Notes under the pieces: model-generated
The model's database searches: none
Seen by the model: only the letters and a program-made list of their open reading frames with translations
Told to the model about the DNA's origin: nothing
Assembly (NCBI RefSeq): GCF_020166495.1
Contig: NZ_JAINZS010000005.1
Location: 310,001 to 374,000 of the forward strand
Source of the DNA: Robertkochia aurantiaca
GTDB taxonomy: Bacteria; Bacteroidota; Bacteroidia; Flavobacteriales; Flavobacteriaceae
Direction: 5' to 3'
Length of the DNA stretch: 64,000 nt
Shown: in pieces, positions 38,223 to 48,137 of the stretch
How positions within the stretch are numbered: the stretch's first letter is position 1
How the letters are laid out: each line of letters opens with the position of its first letter
Program-made: the position numbers and the translations under genes

Positions 38223-39824
38223 ATGAAATTCCCCCTTCTTCTGTTCGCTATTTTATGTATAGCGACATCCTGTAAACAGGAAAATAATATGAAAACGATT
38301 TTCCTGGGCTCCGTTTCCTTCGAGGTGAGCGGTGATGAAATGGCTGCTGAAACTTTTGAAGAAGGGCTGCTTTTGCTGCATAGTTTTGAGTATGAAGATG
38401 CCAGGCAAGCTTTCAGGCAAGCCATCGAAGAAGACCCTTTGATGGGAATGGCCTACTGGGGTGAAGCAATGACTTACAATCATCCTTTATGGTCAGAACA
38501 GGAAACGGAAAAGGCCCGTGAAGTGCTCAGTAAGCTCTATGGAAATGACAAGATTAAAGCCGAACATCCCTTAGAAAAAGACCTGATCCGATCTTTGTCT
38601 GTTTTGTATGAAGAAGATCGAACCAAGGCGGAAAGAGATAAAAACTATGCCGCGTTCATGAAGGAACTTTATGATAAGTATCCTGATAATCATGAAGTGG
38701 GCGCGTTCTATGCACTCTCATTACTGGGTTCTGTTGAGAACGGAAGAGATGTTGAAGTGTATGAACAGGGTGCGAATATCGCTTCAGAGATATTAGAAGA
38801 GAATCCTGAGCATCCGGGAGCACTGCATTACCTGATCCACTCATATGATGATCCCGGTCACGCCCATTTAGCACTCGATGCCGCAGACGCCTATGCACGG
38901 GTAGCTCCCGATGCCAGTCATGCCCTTCATATGCCTTCTCATATCTATGTCGCCATGGGTATGTGGGAGCAAGTGGTTAATTCGAATGAGGATTCGTATC
39001 AGGCCAGTCTTACACGAATGAATGATAAGTCTCTGGGTGATGATGCAAGGGGTTATCACGCCTTCCACTGGCTGGAATACGGTTTGCTGCAACAAGGCCG
39101 TTTCGGGGAAGCTGAAGAAATGGTTCGTGACATGAAAGGTTATATGTCGAGCACCCCTTCAAAAAGAGCGCGCAGCCATATGGTCTTCCTGAAAGGCACC
39201 TATTTGGTCGAAACCAACGACTGGGAAAATCCTGTGGCCGATATCAATGTTAAAACTGCCGATCTCAATGTGGCGGTGCGATCTCAATATCGCTTTCTGG
39301 AAGGAATGAAAGCCTTTATAAGAAAGGATGAGAATACGCTGGCGAAAGTAATCAGGTCTCAGGAAAAAGATTATCAGAAAGAATCCCTTCAGCTTGAAAA
39401 CGAGAGCAAAGGTTTTGTTTCCTGCTCCAACATAACCAGAGAAGCAACAGATGAAAGCAGCCTGAATCTCAGCAAAGTAATGTTATACCAGCTACAGGGT
39501 CTTCTGGCTTGGACCAAAGGAGATCAGGAAGAAACGGAAGACAGACTGAAACGATCGATATTGGTAGCCGAAAGCATGAGCTACAGTTACGGTCCGCCGG
39601 TGGTTCAAAAACCCCCTCATGAATTATATGCAGACTGGCTGATGAGCCGGGGCAGATACACCGAAGCACTTAAACAATATAAAAAGGCCTTAAAGCGTGC
39701 TCCGGGCCGCACCAATGCATTGAAGGGAGCGTTAAACGCTGCCGAAAAAGCAGGTGATGAAGAGCTGGCCGAGCAATTCCGGAACGATCTTCATCAAAAC
39801 ACAAACTATAAAATGCAGCTTTGA
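38223..39824 (+). CDS. TPR-repeat lipoprotein
   Basis: A 533-residue exported lipoprotein (signal peptide ending CIATSCKQ). After about residue 50 it is almost wholly alpha-helical with tetratricopeptide-like repeats: the conserved LLHSFEYEDARQAFRQAIEEDPLMGMAYWGEA start, repeats through GALHYLIHSYDDPGHAHLALDAADAY, and the C-terminal YTEALKQYKKALKRAPGRTNALKGALNAA. Proteins of this architecture occur widely in flavobacteria without defined function; peptide or protein binding in the envelope is likely. It ends at 39824, immediately against the stop of the convergent DUF418 gene. Confidence 0.85.
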   Translation: MKFPLLLFAILCIATSCKQENNMKTIFLGSVSFEVSGDEMAAETFEEGLLLLHSFEYEDARQAFRQAIEEDPLMGMAYWGEAMTYNHPLWSEQETEKAREVLSKLYGNDKIKAEHPLEKDLIRSLSVLYEEDRTKAERDKNYAAFMKELYDKYPDNHEVGAFYALSLLGSVENGRDVEVYEQGANIASEILEENPEHPGALHYLIHSYDDPGHAHLALDAADAYARVAPDASHALHMPSHIYVAMGMWEQVVNSNEDSYQASLTRMNDKSLGDDARGYHAFHWLEYGLLQQGRFGEAEEMVRDMKGYMSSTPSKRARSHMVFLKGTYLVETNDWENPVADINVKTADLNVAVRSQYRFLEGMKAFIRKDENTLAKVIRSQEKDYQKESLQLENESKGFVSCSNITREATDESSLNLSKVMLYQLQGLLAWTKGDQEETEDRLKRSILVAESMSYSYGPPVVQKPPHELYADWLMSRGRYTEALKQYKKALKRAPGRTNALKGALNAAEKAGDEELAEQFRNDLHQNTNYKMQL

Positions 39825-41132
39825 TCAGGCAGCTTTCCTGAAGGGTTGTTTTTCTTTATAGGTAAGGCTGCGCCACAGCCATTCTGCAGGCCCGTAACGG
39901 AAATACTTCAACCATACAGGGCTGTAAATCATCTGTAGGATCCATACTGCAAAGACCACGTAATATAATTCATAACGCTCCAGCCTTCCCACCATACCAA
40001 GGCCATACCCATAAAAAAAGAAGGTACACAGAATCGACTGCATGAGATAATTGGTCAGCGCCATTCTTCCCACCGCAGCCAGGGATCGCTGGATCCACCC
40101 AAGAAATCCTGATTTGATGACAAGTATGATAAGACCTATGTGGCCCATGGTTACAAAGAACCGGCCAATCTGGTAAGTACGGTTAGCTTCCAACATAGCC
40201 AACGAATCAAAGTTATTATCGGTTTTGACCTGCAGTTCGTAGTAATTCAGGGATAAGCCTATTAGATATCCGGCCAGCATCATTATCAGGTAGAAACGGT
40301 GTTTTTTTCTCCCCTGAATAATTCCCCACTTAAAGAAGGCCATCCCTATCAGCAGAAAGCTCATCACATCCCAAACAAAGAAATTATACGTAAAGGTTGA
40401 TTCCAGCTTGGTGGTCAGTTTTGCTGTCTGCTTACGCGCAGAAAAATAATCACCCCGCAGGTTTTCAAGGGCCGAATTGATTTCCTGTTCTGTGGGTTTC
40501 CGGTTTAAGGCCTCCCATTTTGCTACAGAGGTCTCCTGTTGGTAGTTTAAGGAGGTGGTACCGGCAGCTTTCACCTGTTGGATTTCCGAGATCTCTTTCT
40601 GCAGATCAACCGCATCCCGGTAATGGCTAATATCATTAAACACCCCTACAAAAAGCAGGAATAATCCTCCTGCAAACAGGTATAACGGTTTTGTATTCCT
40701 CAGGGGAAAAAGAAACAATCCAAACAAACCGTAATGATAAAGTATATCGCCTGACCAAAGTATTACCCATGCATGAAAGAGTCCGAATAAAAACAGCCAG
40801 ATCACCCGCCGGTAATAAATATCGGCACTGACCACACCAAGACCTTTTGCTTCGATACGACTCACCAGCAGTATGAAACCCGTACCAAAGAGCATGGTAA
40901 ACAGGCCTCTCATGGTTCCTTCAAATAAAAGATCTGAGATGTTGTAGACCAGCAGATTCAGTCCCTGATCACCTCCTGACACAGAAGGGTCTCCATAGGC
41001 ATAGACCAGACCCACACCTGCAATATTCATCAGTAATATACCCAAAAGGGCCACTCCCCTGACGACATCAAGGGTAATGATACGCTTCTGTTGCCGTACC
41101 GGGGCAGCCTTAATTTCTGAGGTGGAATACAT
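39825..41132 (-). CDS. DUF418 family membrane protein
   Basis: A 435-residue integral membrane protein with about nine membrane segments. The N terminus RIITLDVVRGVALLGILLMN and the C-terminal core GRMALTNYLMQSILCTFFFYGYGLGM together with the ending YFRYGPAEWLWRSLTY identify the DUF418 family (putative transport or acyltransferase-3-related proteins). A long loop of about 90 residues near the middle lies between segments. The biochemical role is unknown. It lies 80 bases downstream of rimO on the same strand and might be read from that transcript. Confidence 0.88.
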   Translation of the reverse strand: MYSTSEIKAAPVRQQKRIITLDVVRGVALLGILLMNIAGVGLVYAYGDPSVSGGDQGLNLLVYNISDLLFEGTMRGLFTMLFGTGFILLVSRIEAKGLGVVSADIYYRRVIWLFLFGLFHAWVILWSGDILYHYGLFGLFLFPLRNTKPLYLFAGGLFLLFVGVFNDISHYRDAVDLQKEISEIQQVKAAGTTSLNYQQETSVAKWEALNRKPTEQEINSALENLRGDYFSARKQTAKLTTKLESTFTYNFFVWDVMSFLLIGMAFFKWGIIQGRKKHRFYLIMMLAGYLIGLSLNYYELQVKTDNNFDSLAMLEANRTYQIGRFFVTMGHIGLIILVIKSGFLGWIQRSLAAVGRMALTNYLMQSILCTFFFYGYGLGMVGRLERYELYYVVFAVWILQMIYSPVWLKYFRYGPAEWLWRSLTYKEKQPFRKAA

Positions 41133-41211
41133 AAATGGAAATTGGTTGGTTGTTAAACCTAAGATACACCAAATTCCATTATTAATACGTAAAAAACTGA
41201 ACTACAGAATG

Positions 41212-42519
41212 TTATGCGTTAACCGGTTTCGCAAACAGGTCGAAGTCTCCGGCCTCTTCCACGATCACGTCGGTAAATTCACCGATCTTCACATAGTATT
41301 TCTCAGCATCTATCAGGACCTCATTATCGACATCCGGAGAATCGTATTCGGTTCTTCCCACGAAATAATTACCCTCCTTACGATCGATCAGGCAACGAAA
41401 TGTTTTTCCTGTCTTTTCCTGGTTCAGTTCCCAGGAGATCTGGGATTGAATATCCATTATTTCTGAAGCCCGTTGTTGTTTTACCTCTTCCGGAACATCG
41501 TCTTCAAGCGTATAGGCATGAGTATTCTCTTCGTGGCTGTACGCGAAACATCCCAGACGCTCAAAGCGCATTTCGGTTACCCAGTCTTTCAGTAACTGAA
41601 AATCTTCTTCGGTCTCTCCGGGATATCCCACGATAAGAGTTGTACGTATGGCCATTCCGGGTACCGCTTTTCTGAATTCTTTGAGCAGGTTGGTGGTTTT
41701 TTCATAAGTCGTACCCCGTCTCATCGACTTGAGAACACTATCTGAGATATGCTGCAGGGGAATATCTATATAATTACAAACCTTAGGCTCCTCTTTGATC
41801 ACATCCAGCACATCCATGGGAAATCCGGTAGGGAAGGCATAATGCAAACGGATCCATTCAATACCTTCTACCTTAACGAGCGCTTTCAGGAGATCGGCCA
41901 GGCGTCTTTTCTTATACAGGTCGAGCCCGTAATAGGTCAGGTCCTGTGCGATAAGGATGAGTTCCTTTACCCCTTTGGCAGCCAGTTTTTCTGCTTCGGT
42001 CACCAGGTCTTCGATCGGCGTGCTGCGGTGTTTCCCGCGCATAAGGGGAATGGCACAAAAACTGCAGGGCCGGTCACAACCTTCAGCGATCTTGAGGTAA
42101 GCGTAATTCTTGGGGGTGGTGGTAAGCCGTTCACCGATCAGCTCATGGCGGTAATCAGCGCCGAGAGCTTTGAGAAGTACCGGCAGATCGGTAGTTCCGA
42201 AATACTGATCAACGTCAGGAATTTCCTTTTCCAGGTCGGGTTTGTAACGTTTACTCAGGCAGCCGGTCACAAAAACCTTATCGACCAGTCCCTGTTCTTT
42301 CTTTTCCACGAACTCCAAAATGGTATTGACGCTTTCTTCTTTGGCATTGTTGATAAAGCCGCAGGTATTGATCACCACCACATTCCCTTCTTCTTCATGC
42401 ACCACTTCTTTACCGCTGGCCTTGAGCTGCCCCATGAGCACCTCACTGTCATACACGTTCTTGGAACAGCCCAGGGTAACTACATTGATCTTATTCTTTT
42501 TCAGCGACTTCGTTCTCAT
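41212..42519 (-). CDS. rimO: Ribosomal protein S12 methylthiotransferase RimO
   Basis: A 435-residue radical-SAM enzyme that methylthiolates Asp-89 of ribosomal protein S12. The N-terminal UPF0004 domain has its cluster cysteines in TLGCSKN, INTCGF and TGCLSKRY; the radical-SAM domain has AEGCDRPCSFCAIP (CxxxCxxC), IAQDLTYYG, and RTTLIVGYPGETEEDF; the C-terminal TRAM domain ends the protein. The VxxTLGCSKNxxDSE start pattern distinguishes RimO from MiaB. A perfect -7 element lies 24 bases upstream. Confidence 0.96.
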   Translation of the reverse strand: MRTKSLKKNKINVVTLGCSKNVYDSEVLMGQLKASGKEVVHEEEGNVVVINTCGFINNAKEESVNTILEFVEKKEQGLVDKVFVTGCLSKRYKPDLEKEIPDVDQYFGTTDLPVLLKALGADYRHELIGERLTTTPKNYAYLKIAEGCDRPCSFCAIPLMRGKHRSTPIEDLVTEAEKLAAKGVKELILIAQDLTYYGLDLYKKRRLADLLKALVKVEGIEWIRLHYAFPTGFPMDVLDVIKEEPKVCNYIDIPLQHISDSVLKSMRRGTTYEKTTNLLKEFRKAVPGMAIRTTLIVGYPGETEEDFQLLKDWVTEMRFERLGCFAYSHEENTHAYTLEDDVPEEVKQQRASEIMDIQSQISWELNQEKTGKTFRCLIDRKEGNYFVGRTEYDSPDVDNEVLIDAEKYYVKIGEFTDVIVEEAGDFDLFAKPVNA

Positions 42520-42542
42520 ACCTGATTTTTTTTACCGAAGGG

Positions 42543-42550
42543 CAAAATTA
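42543..42550 (-). promoter_or_regulatory. -7 promoter element of rimO
   Basis: Minus-strand TAATTTTG, a perfect TAnnTTTG match, 23 bases before the rimO start codon. It separates rimO transcription from the upstream toxin-immunity operon. Confidence 0.55.
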
Positions 42551-42712
42551 CAACAAAGCAGGGAAGTAATCGAATGAAAAGAAATTAAAACCAGCTGTTT
42601 CGGGAGATTTTCTTTGGTGAAAAAAGCTGATAAGGTTCACAAACTTTCCGGTAAGTGAAATAAAGAGGTGAGAAAGATCAATACCGGAACGTAATACGGG
42701 AAATCGAAATAT

Positions 42713-42949
42713 CTATCTCCAGGATCGCATCTCATAATCATAGTAGTTGACTTTCATATCTTCGATTCTCTTCATAAGACCGTTAATCCCTACTTTATTG
42801 TACAATTCTATCTCTTCGGTATTTAATTCATGTACTATGTCAAAGCCCGGGCTTGGAGAACCTATCGGTACATGAATCAAGTATTTCTCATCAACTTTGA
42901 ATAGTCCATACTCCCAAGCTTTTTCTTCTATTTTTATTATTTTACCCAT
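42713..42949 (-). CDS. Candidate immunity protein for the adjacent toxin
   Basis: A 78-residue acidic-to-neutral cytoplasmic protein (starts MGKIIKIEEKAWEYG; contains VPIGSPSPGFDIVHELN; ends DYEMRSWR) without signal peptide or membrane segment. I recognise no family. Its ATG lies one base after the TAA of the 1,727-residue gene, the placement and coupling expected of an immunity gene behind a polymorphic toxin. An in-frame start at 43003, inside the toxin gene, would give 96 residues but is less likely. Like the toxin tip, it is AT-rich compared with its surroundings. Function as immunity protein is inference from position, size and composition. Confidence 0.6.
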   Translation of the reverse strand: MGKIIKIEEKAWEYGLFKVDEKYLIHVPIGSPSPGFDIVHELNTEEIELYNKVGINGLMKRIEDMKVNYYDYEMRSWR

Positions 42950-42950
42950 T

Positions 42951-45900
42951 TTAAAATGTATTTGGCAGCTCACTAGGTTCAAGTACAAATAGAGGACTTT
43001 CAAACTCCTTTTTCCAAAGATTATCGTTGTCTATATTCAAAATGATATTTTGAATAGCACCCCCTTTAGTCCTATAAGGGTCTGTTTTTGGTGTCATTCT
43101 TGATTGAGAGGTTGAAGCTATCTTTGATCTATAAAAATAACTTTCTCCAATAGATATTACACGATAAACATCGTAATGTGATGATACTGAACTCAAAGGC
43201 AACCCCAATACCGATTCTATTTGAGAAGGATTATGCTGTAAATATTCCAGTGTTTCTTGGTCCAGGTAATAAGGTGAATAATAATTAAATTCATTACCCT
43301 TAGGAACTAATTTATAAAATTCCTTTCCAACTTCAACATTTGTCTTAACGGGTAGCGTTGATCCTGATTCTATTATTTCAGGTAATTTTTTCAAAATAAA
43401 ATCATTAGACGCAACAACTCTCATTTCATTAATCAGGTCAAAATTATTTACTTCAATTTCCTCATAAACAAGCCCATGCGTCTCAAAAACGGTCTGACTC
43501 CAGTCTTCATTCGGAAAATGTTCATCCTTTATTCGTTTCCAGAAAGCGGCCCGTTCGGTCAGGATATCGGTTTCTCTCAACAATGAAGCGGTCAGCTTTT
43601 TGAGCGCTTCATCATTAACAACCTTCTGTCTGACATACGGAACCGCTTCTGCATTAGAGGTAAGTACAGGGGTGAGCTGCACCTCCCCTGCTCCGATTTT
43701 CCTGATACTCTTAAGATCGATCACCACCTCATCGGTGTTTCTGTAACCCACGGCTGCATAGGAAGCGGGAGTGTCTGCCAACTTCTTTACCCCGTTGCGC
43801 ACCACTGCCGATCCGCCGAAAGGAATCACCAGGGAGGTGGCATATAAGGCCTGGGCTTCCAGGTCATTCCTGTAACTGGCATAGGTCAGTCCGAACACTT
43901 CCACAGGTCTTTCCAGCACGGGGATCAGCGAGGCCAGATCGAAAAGCGGGTATAAATGGGTATCTACCAGGATCCACGGATCATAATCATAGAAATGATC
44001 TTCCTCCAGGCTGGATCTTGCAAAAAGAACCTTCCAGCGTTCAAGGTAATCGCCTTTTACCTGCGCCGCCACATAGGTATTAGCCAGCAGGCTGTCTTCG
44101 ATGAATACTTCCCGCAGTTTTCCCAGCTTGAAATCGCCTGTACTCCACCACGCCAGGTCATTGTTTCGAAAGGAGGCGGTTTCCTCTTCCTCTGCTTTCA
44201 ACAAAATCGCATTGTACTGAGCCGTCCACTGATTTCTCAGACGCATAAATTCACTGAAATAAAGCGGGTTTTCGGCAAAATCTTCTTCCCGTTGCTTCCA
44301 CAACCTGATGGTTTCCCGGAGCTTCTCGGCTTCCTGCAGGCGCTGACTCTCGTAAAACTCCATCTTACTGATAAAGGGAAAACCTCTTACCTCGTCTGTC
44401 TGACTGATCATATCGATAAGACTCCCATCGGCCTTCAGAAAATAGCGCTTGAGCATCATCGGTTTTTCAGCGGCTGCAAAAATACCCAGTAGATAGGTGT
44501 ACAGATCTGCAGCCTTCCTGAAGCTCATGAATTCGGCAGGAATTACCTCTGCATTACTCTGGGCAAAACCGGGTTGCAGGCATTGCTGTTCTGTGAAATT
44601 TCCATACAGATTAAAATACGGTACCGTTATGAGCAGCAGGTCGCCGGTAATTTCCTCTCTGACCGATTCCAGTACCCTCTCGGCAAAGTTGTCCCGGATA
44701 CCCGGATGCATTTTCTGATCCACTTCAGAGAATACCACCAGCACCCTGACACCGGTTTTTTCATAAAGCAATCTGAACTTATCTTCCAGGATGTCGGCTT
44801 TTCCATCCAGATTATGTTCCCGGGTTCCGACAAGATGGTAGTACTCCCCTGGTTTTCTTTCGACGGACTGAGGTATCTCAGGCTGAGCCTTCAGGTGAGC
44901 ACGTATCATTTCTGAAGACCTTCGGATGCCCAACGAATCCAGGGTCACCGATTCTCCCGTAAGATCACAAACCGGGGTATCAAAAAGCATCAGGCGCGCT
45001 CCTTCCTTATCAGCGCAGGGAATCACATCTATAAACCGGAGTTCTGCAGTCTGCGCAAAATCATCCAAATCCCTGAAAATCTCCAAATGGCGGTATTCAG
45101 ACTGGTAGTAACGGTTAAATCCGCAACCGCCTCTGTTCTCAAAAAGATACACCTTCTGATCTTCTGCAAGCCCACTAAACACCTCGTATTCAAACAGATC
45201 ATCATCGTCTGACCAGTAACCCGTGAATACGCCCTCTTCAAAACGGGCATTATAATAAGTGCCCCGGTACCTGAATCCCGGAATAGTACCTGGAGGAACG
45301 CCTTCCATGCTGCCAGAAGAAATGGTTCTTGTTCCTTCAATGGTAAAAGGTTCCCAGTTTGGTGTGAACCAGATCTTCTTTCCGATCTCCTGACTGGTAT
45401 CATCTTCAAAAAGACTGATCACCTGCTCTGCCTCACTGATCTTCCCCCACTCTTGCTGTGTGATAAATATCCCCTTCCCGTAGTCCATAAGATGCTGTCC
45501 GCTTTCGGCCTCCCCGGGACCTGAGAAGCTGTGTTCCAAACCGAATACTCCATGGCCCAGTTCATGAGCGATCATTTTAGAGATATCCGCCTGATCAGTA
45601 TCCCGTAACGATTCCTGAAAAATGAAACCCCATCGGCGGCCTACGGGCATATATCCTTTCAGGGCTTTTGAGTTTCTGAAGTCCTTTCCGAGAACAAAAA
45701 TGTGGTATGCATCGCTTTCATAATCGGGATGGGATTCTTTGAACAGCCTGAAGAAGTTTCTGAGCTCAGGAGCATAATCGGCCAAAGGGCCACTGTTACC
45801 AAGATCGATAATACCATTGGGGTCTTCAGTATCCCACTGAGACGGAGACAGCTGCATTCTTTTGTCTTCCTCAAGCTGCAGATTCACCCCGACCGGGGAA

Positions 45901-48134
45901 AAAATCGTATTGAGTGCAGGTTCTAGGCCGGTAAGACCATGAGGCTGATTCACATAAACCATCTGCACTTTGACCGGTCTGTGCTGCTTCAGATGGTGAA
46001 GAAAACATACAGCATGGATCCTGTTTTTGCTGATAGAGTCAGACCCGGAAGTTATCAGGAGTTCTTCGCTGAGAAGGGAATTAAGTCCTCTCATTCTAAA
46101 GCTTATCCTTGATCTGATCGTATCGATGGTAATATCAACTGCACGCCCGCTTTTGGTCTTGACCACCAAATTTTCCGTGGAAAATGTGCTATCCTTAAGG
46201 GTATAATCAGCATAAAACACTTCTTCCTTTCCGCTGACCAGGGCTTTATGCGGCGGAAACACCTTATCCCCCTTCTGATCTTGCACATACCGATAAGCTG
46301 AAGGATTTCTCAGACTCTCAGCCGGATCAAAAGCAAAATGTGAACGTTCGTCTGTTTGAAACCGGAACGTAACCTGATCTTCAAAGATCGTAGCAATCTC
46401 GGTTTCTCCATCGGCCTCAAAGACCCCTTCTGTATTGGAATCGCTCACAGGTCCGCCTTCCGCACCTTCTCCGACCTGGGTGATATTTCCTTCTTCATCG
46501 ATCTCCCACTGGTCGCCTGAAGCATCGGTTACGAGGTAGGTGTCACCTTCATCGTGATCCAGCCGTATCTCTTTACCATCATTAAGACGAATAATTATCG
46601 AACCTTCATCGATCTGAATATCTTCTGTTGAGATATCTCCGGGGAGTACAGGAAGCGCATGGTGATCATCACCGGTAAGAATATCTGAAAGATCTTCGAT
46701 TCCGTCTGCAATAGCATCGATATCGGCCACATTCGTCCAGTTCTTATCATATCCGGTCACGACCATTCCGTCGTAGAGCTGAAATTCCTTATTCACCTTT
46801 ATCCTCGAAAATCTCACCGGAACCTTCAGGTTGCCGAGGTACGGAATGGTGGCATAACCATGACCTGTATAACGCCCACCGCTCTCACTAATCTCTAAAA
46901 TCTTTACAGGGAAATCTCCCGCATGAAATACGTCATGAGCCCTGAGATTGCTCACCGGCACCTGGGTAGCTACCTTTATGGCAGGAGAAAAACCGCAGTC
47001 AGAAAGGTCACTGACAGTATTGATCGCTGTGGTGAAATGTCTTGGTTCACTGAAGCGACTTTCAGAAAATTCACATTTCCTGGAAACCTGGTATTCATAT
47101 ACGGTGCCCGGGCGAAGATCCCAAAGAGTAACAAAAGAGGCTGCTGACCGGGCATAGAACCAATGATTTCCCTCTCCGGGCTCCCGGTAACGAACGATAT
47201 GTACCGAAGGTGCAGATAAGGGATTCTCCCAGTAAACATTAACCTCCCGCTGACCTTTTACCTCATGGGAGGAATTGAGTGCCGGTTCGCAGGGGCTCAC
47301 ATGATCAAACCAGTTGATCTCACTGTATCCTTCGTTTTTGAAGAATCCGATCTCTTCCGCCCCTTCCCGGGGAAATACGCGCACGCGCCAGGCATACCTT
47401 CTATCAGGAAGCAACAAGGGATCAGATGGACCGTAATTATAAAATGGCCGGTCGGTTACCGTTCTGAATACAGGAACAGATCCCAAAAACGCCGTCTGAG
47501 GATCTATCCCGTGATCCCATACTTCAACGATACTCAATTCATATAAAACCTTACTCACATTTATTTGACGCGGAGTCCACTGAAAAAGAATATTCTGAAG
47601 ATCCTGCACCTGTACGATGGCATTGCGCTGAGGATGAACCAGAAACGGTGGTTCATTATGAAATACCATCAGGTTCTGACAGTCTTTGCCTGAAATTCGT
47701 TTTCCGGTGGCATGGTCGTAAACTTCAAAACATACCTGATAGGGACCTTCCGGAACAGATTTTCCCAGGTGCTCTTGTATCAATCCCTCTGTGTTCTCAG
47801 GGTTGAAATAGGGTGCGAGTTGGAAGGCATCGAGCATCAGGGGTATCCCTCCTTGTATCTCATAGGTGAGAGGGAGCGCTTCGTATGACTGAAATCGAAT
47901 GCCATTGCCCTGAAAAAACATTTTAATTCGTATTTCACGACTTTCTATACCCAGATCAGTGAGCAGGATCTGTAATCGAAGCTGATCAGCCCTTACTGGA
48001 TCAGCAAAGGCCGACAAATAGATGGGTACAGGCTGTTTGAAAATGGCGGTGGTACGCACCGGGTATATCTGTGATAAGCCCGGGAGCATGTTCAGGAAAC
48101 AAATGAATACTATCAATGATCGCTTTATCGACAT
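42951..48134 (-). CDS. Large secreted polymorphic-toxin-like protein with metalloprotease motif
   Basis: A 1,727-residue exported protein. Residues 1-21 are a signal peptide (PGLSQ). Residues about 22-165 resemble the TANFOR-type N-terminal domain of Bacteroidota surface proteins (PIYLSAFADP, LRLQILLTDLG, AFQLAPYFNPEN, GPYQVCFEVYD). Fibronectin-III-like domains follow (about 170-275 and 290-385). A zinc-protease motif HELGHGVFGLEH lies at 857-868, with a third His and LMDYGKG (Met-turn-like) downstream. The tip from about residue 1602 (GKEFYKLVPKGNEF, then VLGLPLSSVSSHYDVYRV, then TKGGAIQNIILN) looks like a toxin module of the kind swapped between polymorphic toxins; the enzyme class is unknown to me. 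This tip is AT-rich, unlike the rest. It lies three bases after the barrel gene and one base before the small putative immunity gene. Confidence 0.75.
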   Translation of the reverse strand: MSIKRSLIVFICFLNMLPGLSQIYPVRTTAIFKQPVPIYLSAFADPVRADQLRLQILLTDLGIESREIRIKMFFQGNGIRFQSYEALPLTYEIQGGIPLMLDAFQLAPYFNPENTEGLIQEHLGKSVPEGPYQVCFEVYDHATGKRISGKDCQNLMVFHNEPPFLVHPQRNAIVQVQDLQNILFQWTPRQINVSKVLYELSIVEVWDHGIDPQTAFLGSVPVFRTVTDRPFYNYGPSDPLLLPDRRYAWRVRVFPREGAEEIGFFKNEGYSEINWFDHVSPCEPALNSSHEVKGQREVNVYWENPLSAPSVHIVRYREPGEGNHWFYARSAASFVTLWDLRPGTVYEYQVSRKCEFSESRFSEPRHFTTAINTVSDLSDCGFSPAIKVATQVPVSNLRAHDVFHAGDFPVKILEISESGGRYTGHGYATIPYLGNLKVPVRFSRIKVNKEFQLYDGMVVTGYDKNWTNVADIDAIADGIEDLSDILTGDDHHALPVLPGDISTEDIQIDEGSIIIRLNDGKEIRLDHDEGDTYLVTDASGDQWEIDEEGNITQVGEGAEGGPVSDSNTEGVFEADGETEIATIFEDQVTFRFQTDERSHFAFDPAESLRNPSAYRYVQDQKGDKVFPPHKALVSGKEEVFYADYTLKDSTFSTENLVVKTKSGRAVDITIDTIRSRISFRMRGLNSLLSEELLITSGSDSISKNRIHAVCFLHHLKQHRPVKVQMVYVNQPHGLTGLEPALNTIFSPVGVNLQLEEDKRMQLSPSQWDTEDPNGIIDLGNSGPLADYAPELRNFFRLFKESHPDYESDAYHIFVLGKDFRNSKALKGYMPVGRRWGFIFQESLRDTDQADISKMIAHELGHGVFGLEHSFSGPGEAESGQHLMDYGKGIFITQQEWGKISEAEQVISLFEDDTSQEIGKKIWFTPNWEPFTIEGTRTISSGSMEGVPPGTIPGFRYRGTYYNARFEEGVFTGYWSDDDDLFEYEVFSGLAEDQKVYLFENRGGCGFNRYYQSEYRHLEIFRDLDDFAQTAELRFIDVIPCADKEGARLMLFDTPVCDLTGESVTLDSLGIRRSSEMIRAHLKAQPEIPQSVERKPGEYYHLVGTREHNLDGKADILEDKFRLLYEKTGVRVLVVFSEVDQKMHPGIRDNFAERVLESVREEITGDLLLITVPYFNLYGNFTEQQCLQPGFAQSNAEVIPAEFMSFRKAADLYTYLLGIFAAAEKPMMLKRYFLKADGSLIDMISQTDEVRGFPFISKMEFYESQRLQEAEKLRETIRLWKQREEDFAENPLYFSEFMRLRNQWTAQYNAILLKAEEEETASFRNNDLAWWSTGDFKLGKLREVFIEDSLLANTYVAAQVKGDYLERWKVLFARSSLEEDHFYDYDPWILVDTHLYPLFDLASLIPVLERPVEVFGLTYASYRNDLEAQALYATSLVIPFGGSAVVRNGVKKLADTPASYAAVGYRNTDEVVIDLKSIRKIGAGEVQLTPVLTSNAEAVPYVRQKVVNDEALKKLTASLLRETDILTERAAFWKRIKDEHFPNEDWSQTVFETHGLVYEEIEVNNFDLINEMRVVASNDFILKKLPEIIESGSTLPVKTNVEVGKEFYKLVPKGNEFNYYSPYYLDQETLEYLQHNPSQIESVLGLPLSSVSSHYDVYRVISIGESYFYRSKIASTSQSRMTPKTDPYRTKGGAIQNIILNIDNDNLWKKEFESPLFVLEPSELPNTF

Positions 48135-48137
48135 ATG

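Noticed and set aside
41749-42525. 258-codon plus-strand ORF opposite rimO
   Set aside because: It is a shadow of the rimO reading frame; the composition (many Phe and His) is typical of antisense translation and rimO is certain.
42950-43003. Longer 96-residue form of the immunity protein starting inside the toxin gene
   Set aside because: The extra N terminus is translation of toxin sequence in another frame; the ATG one base after the toxin stop gives a better start.
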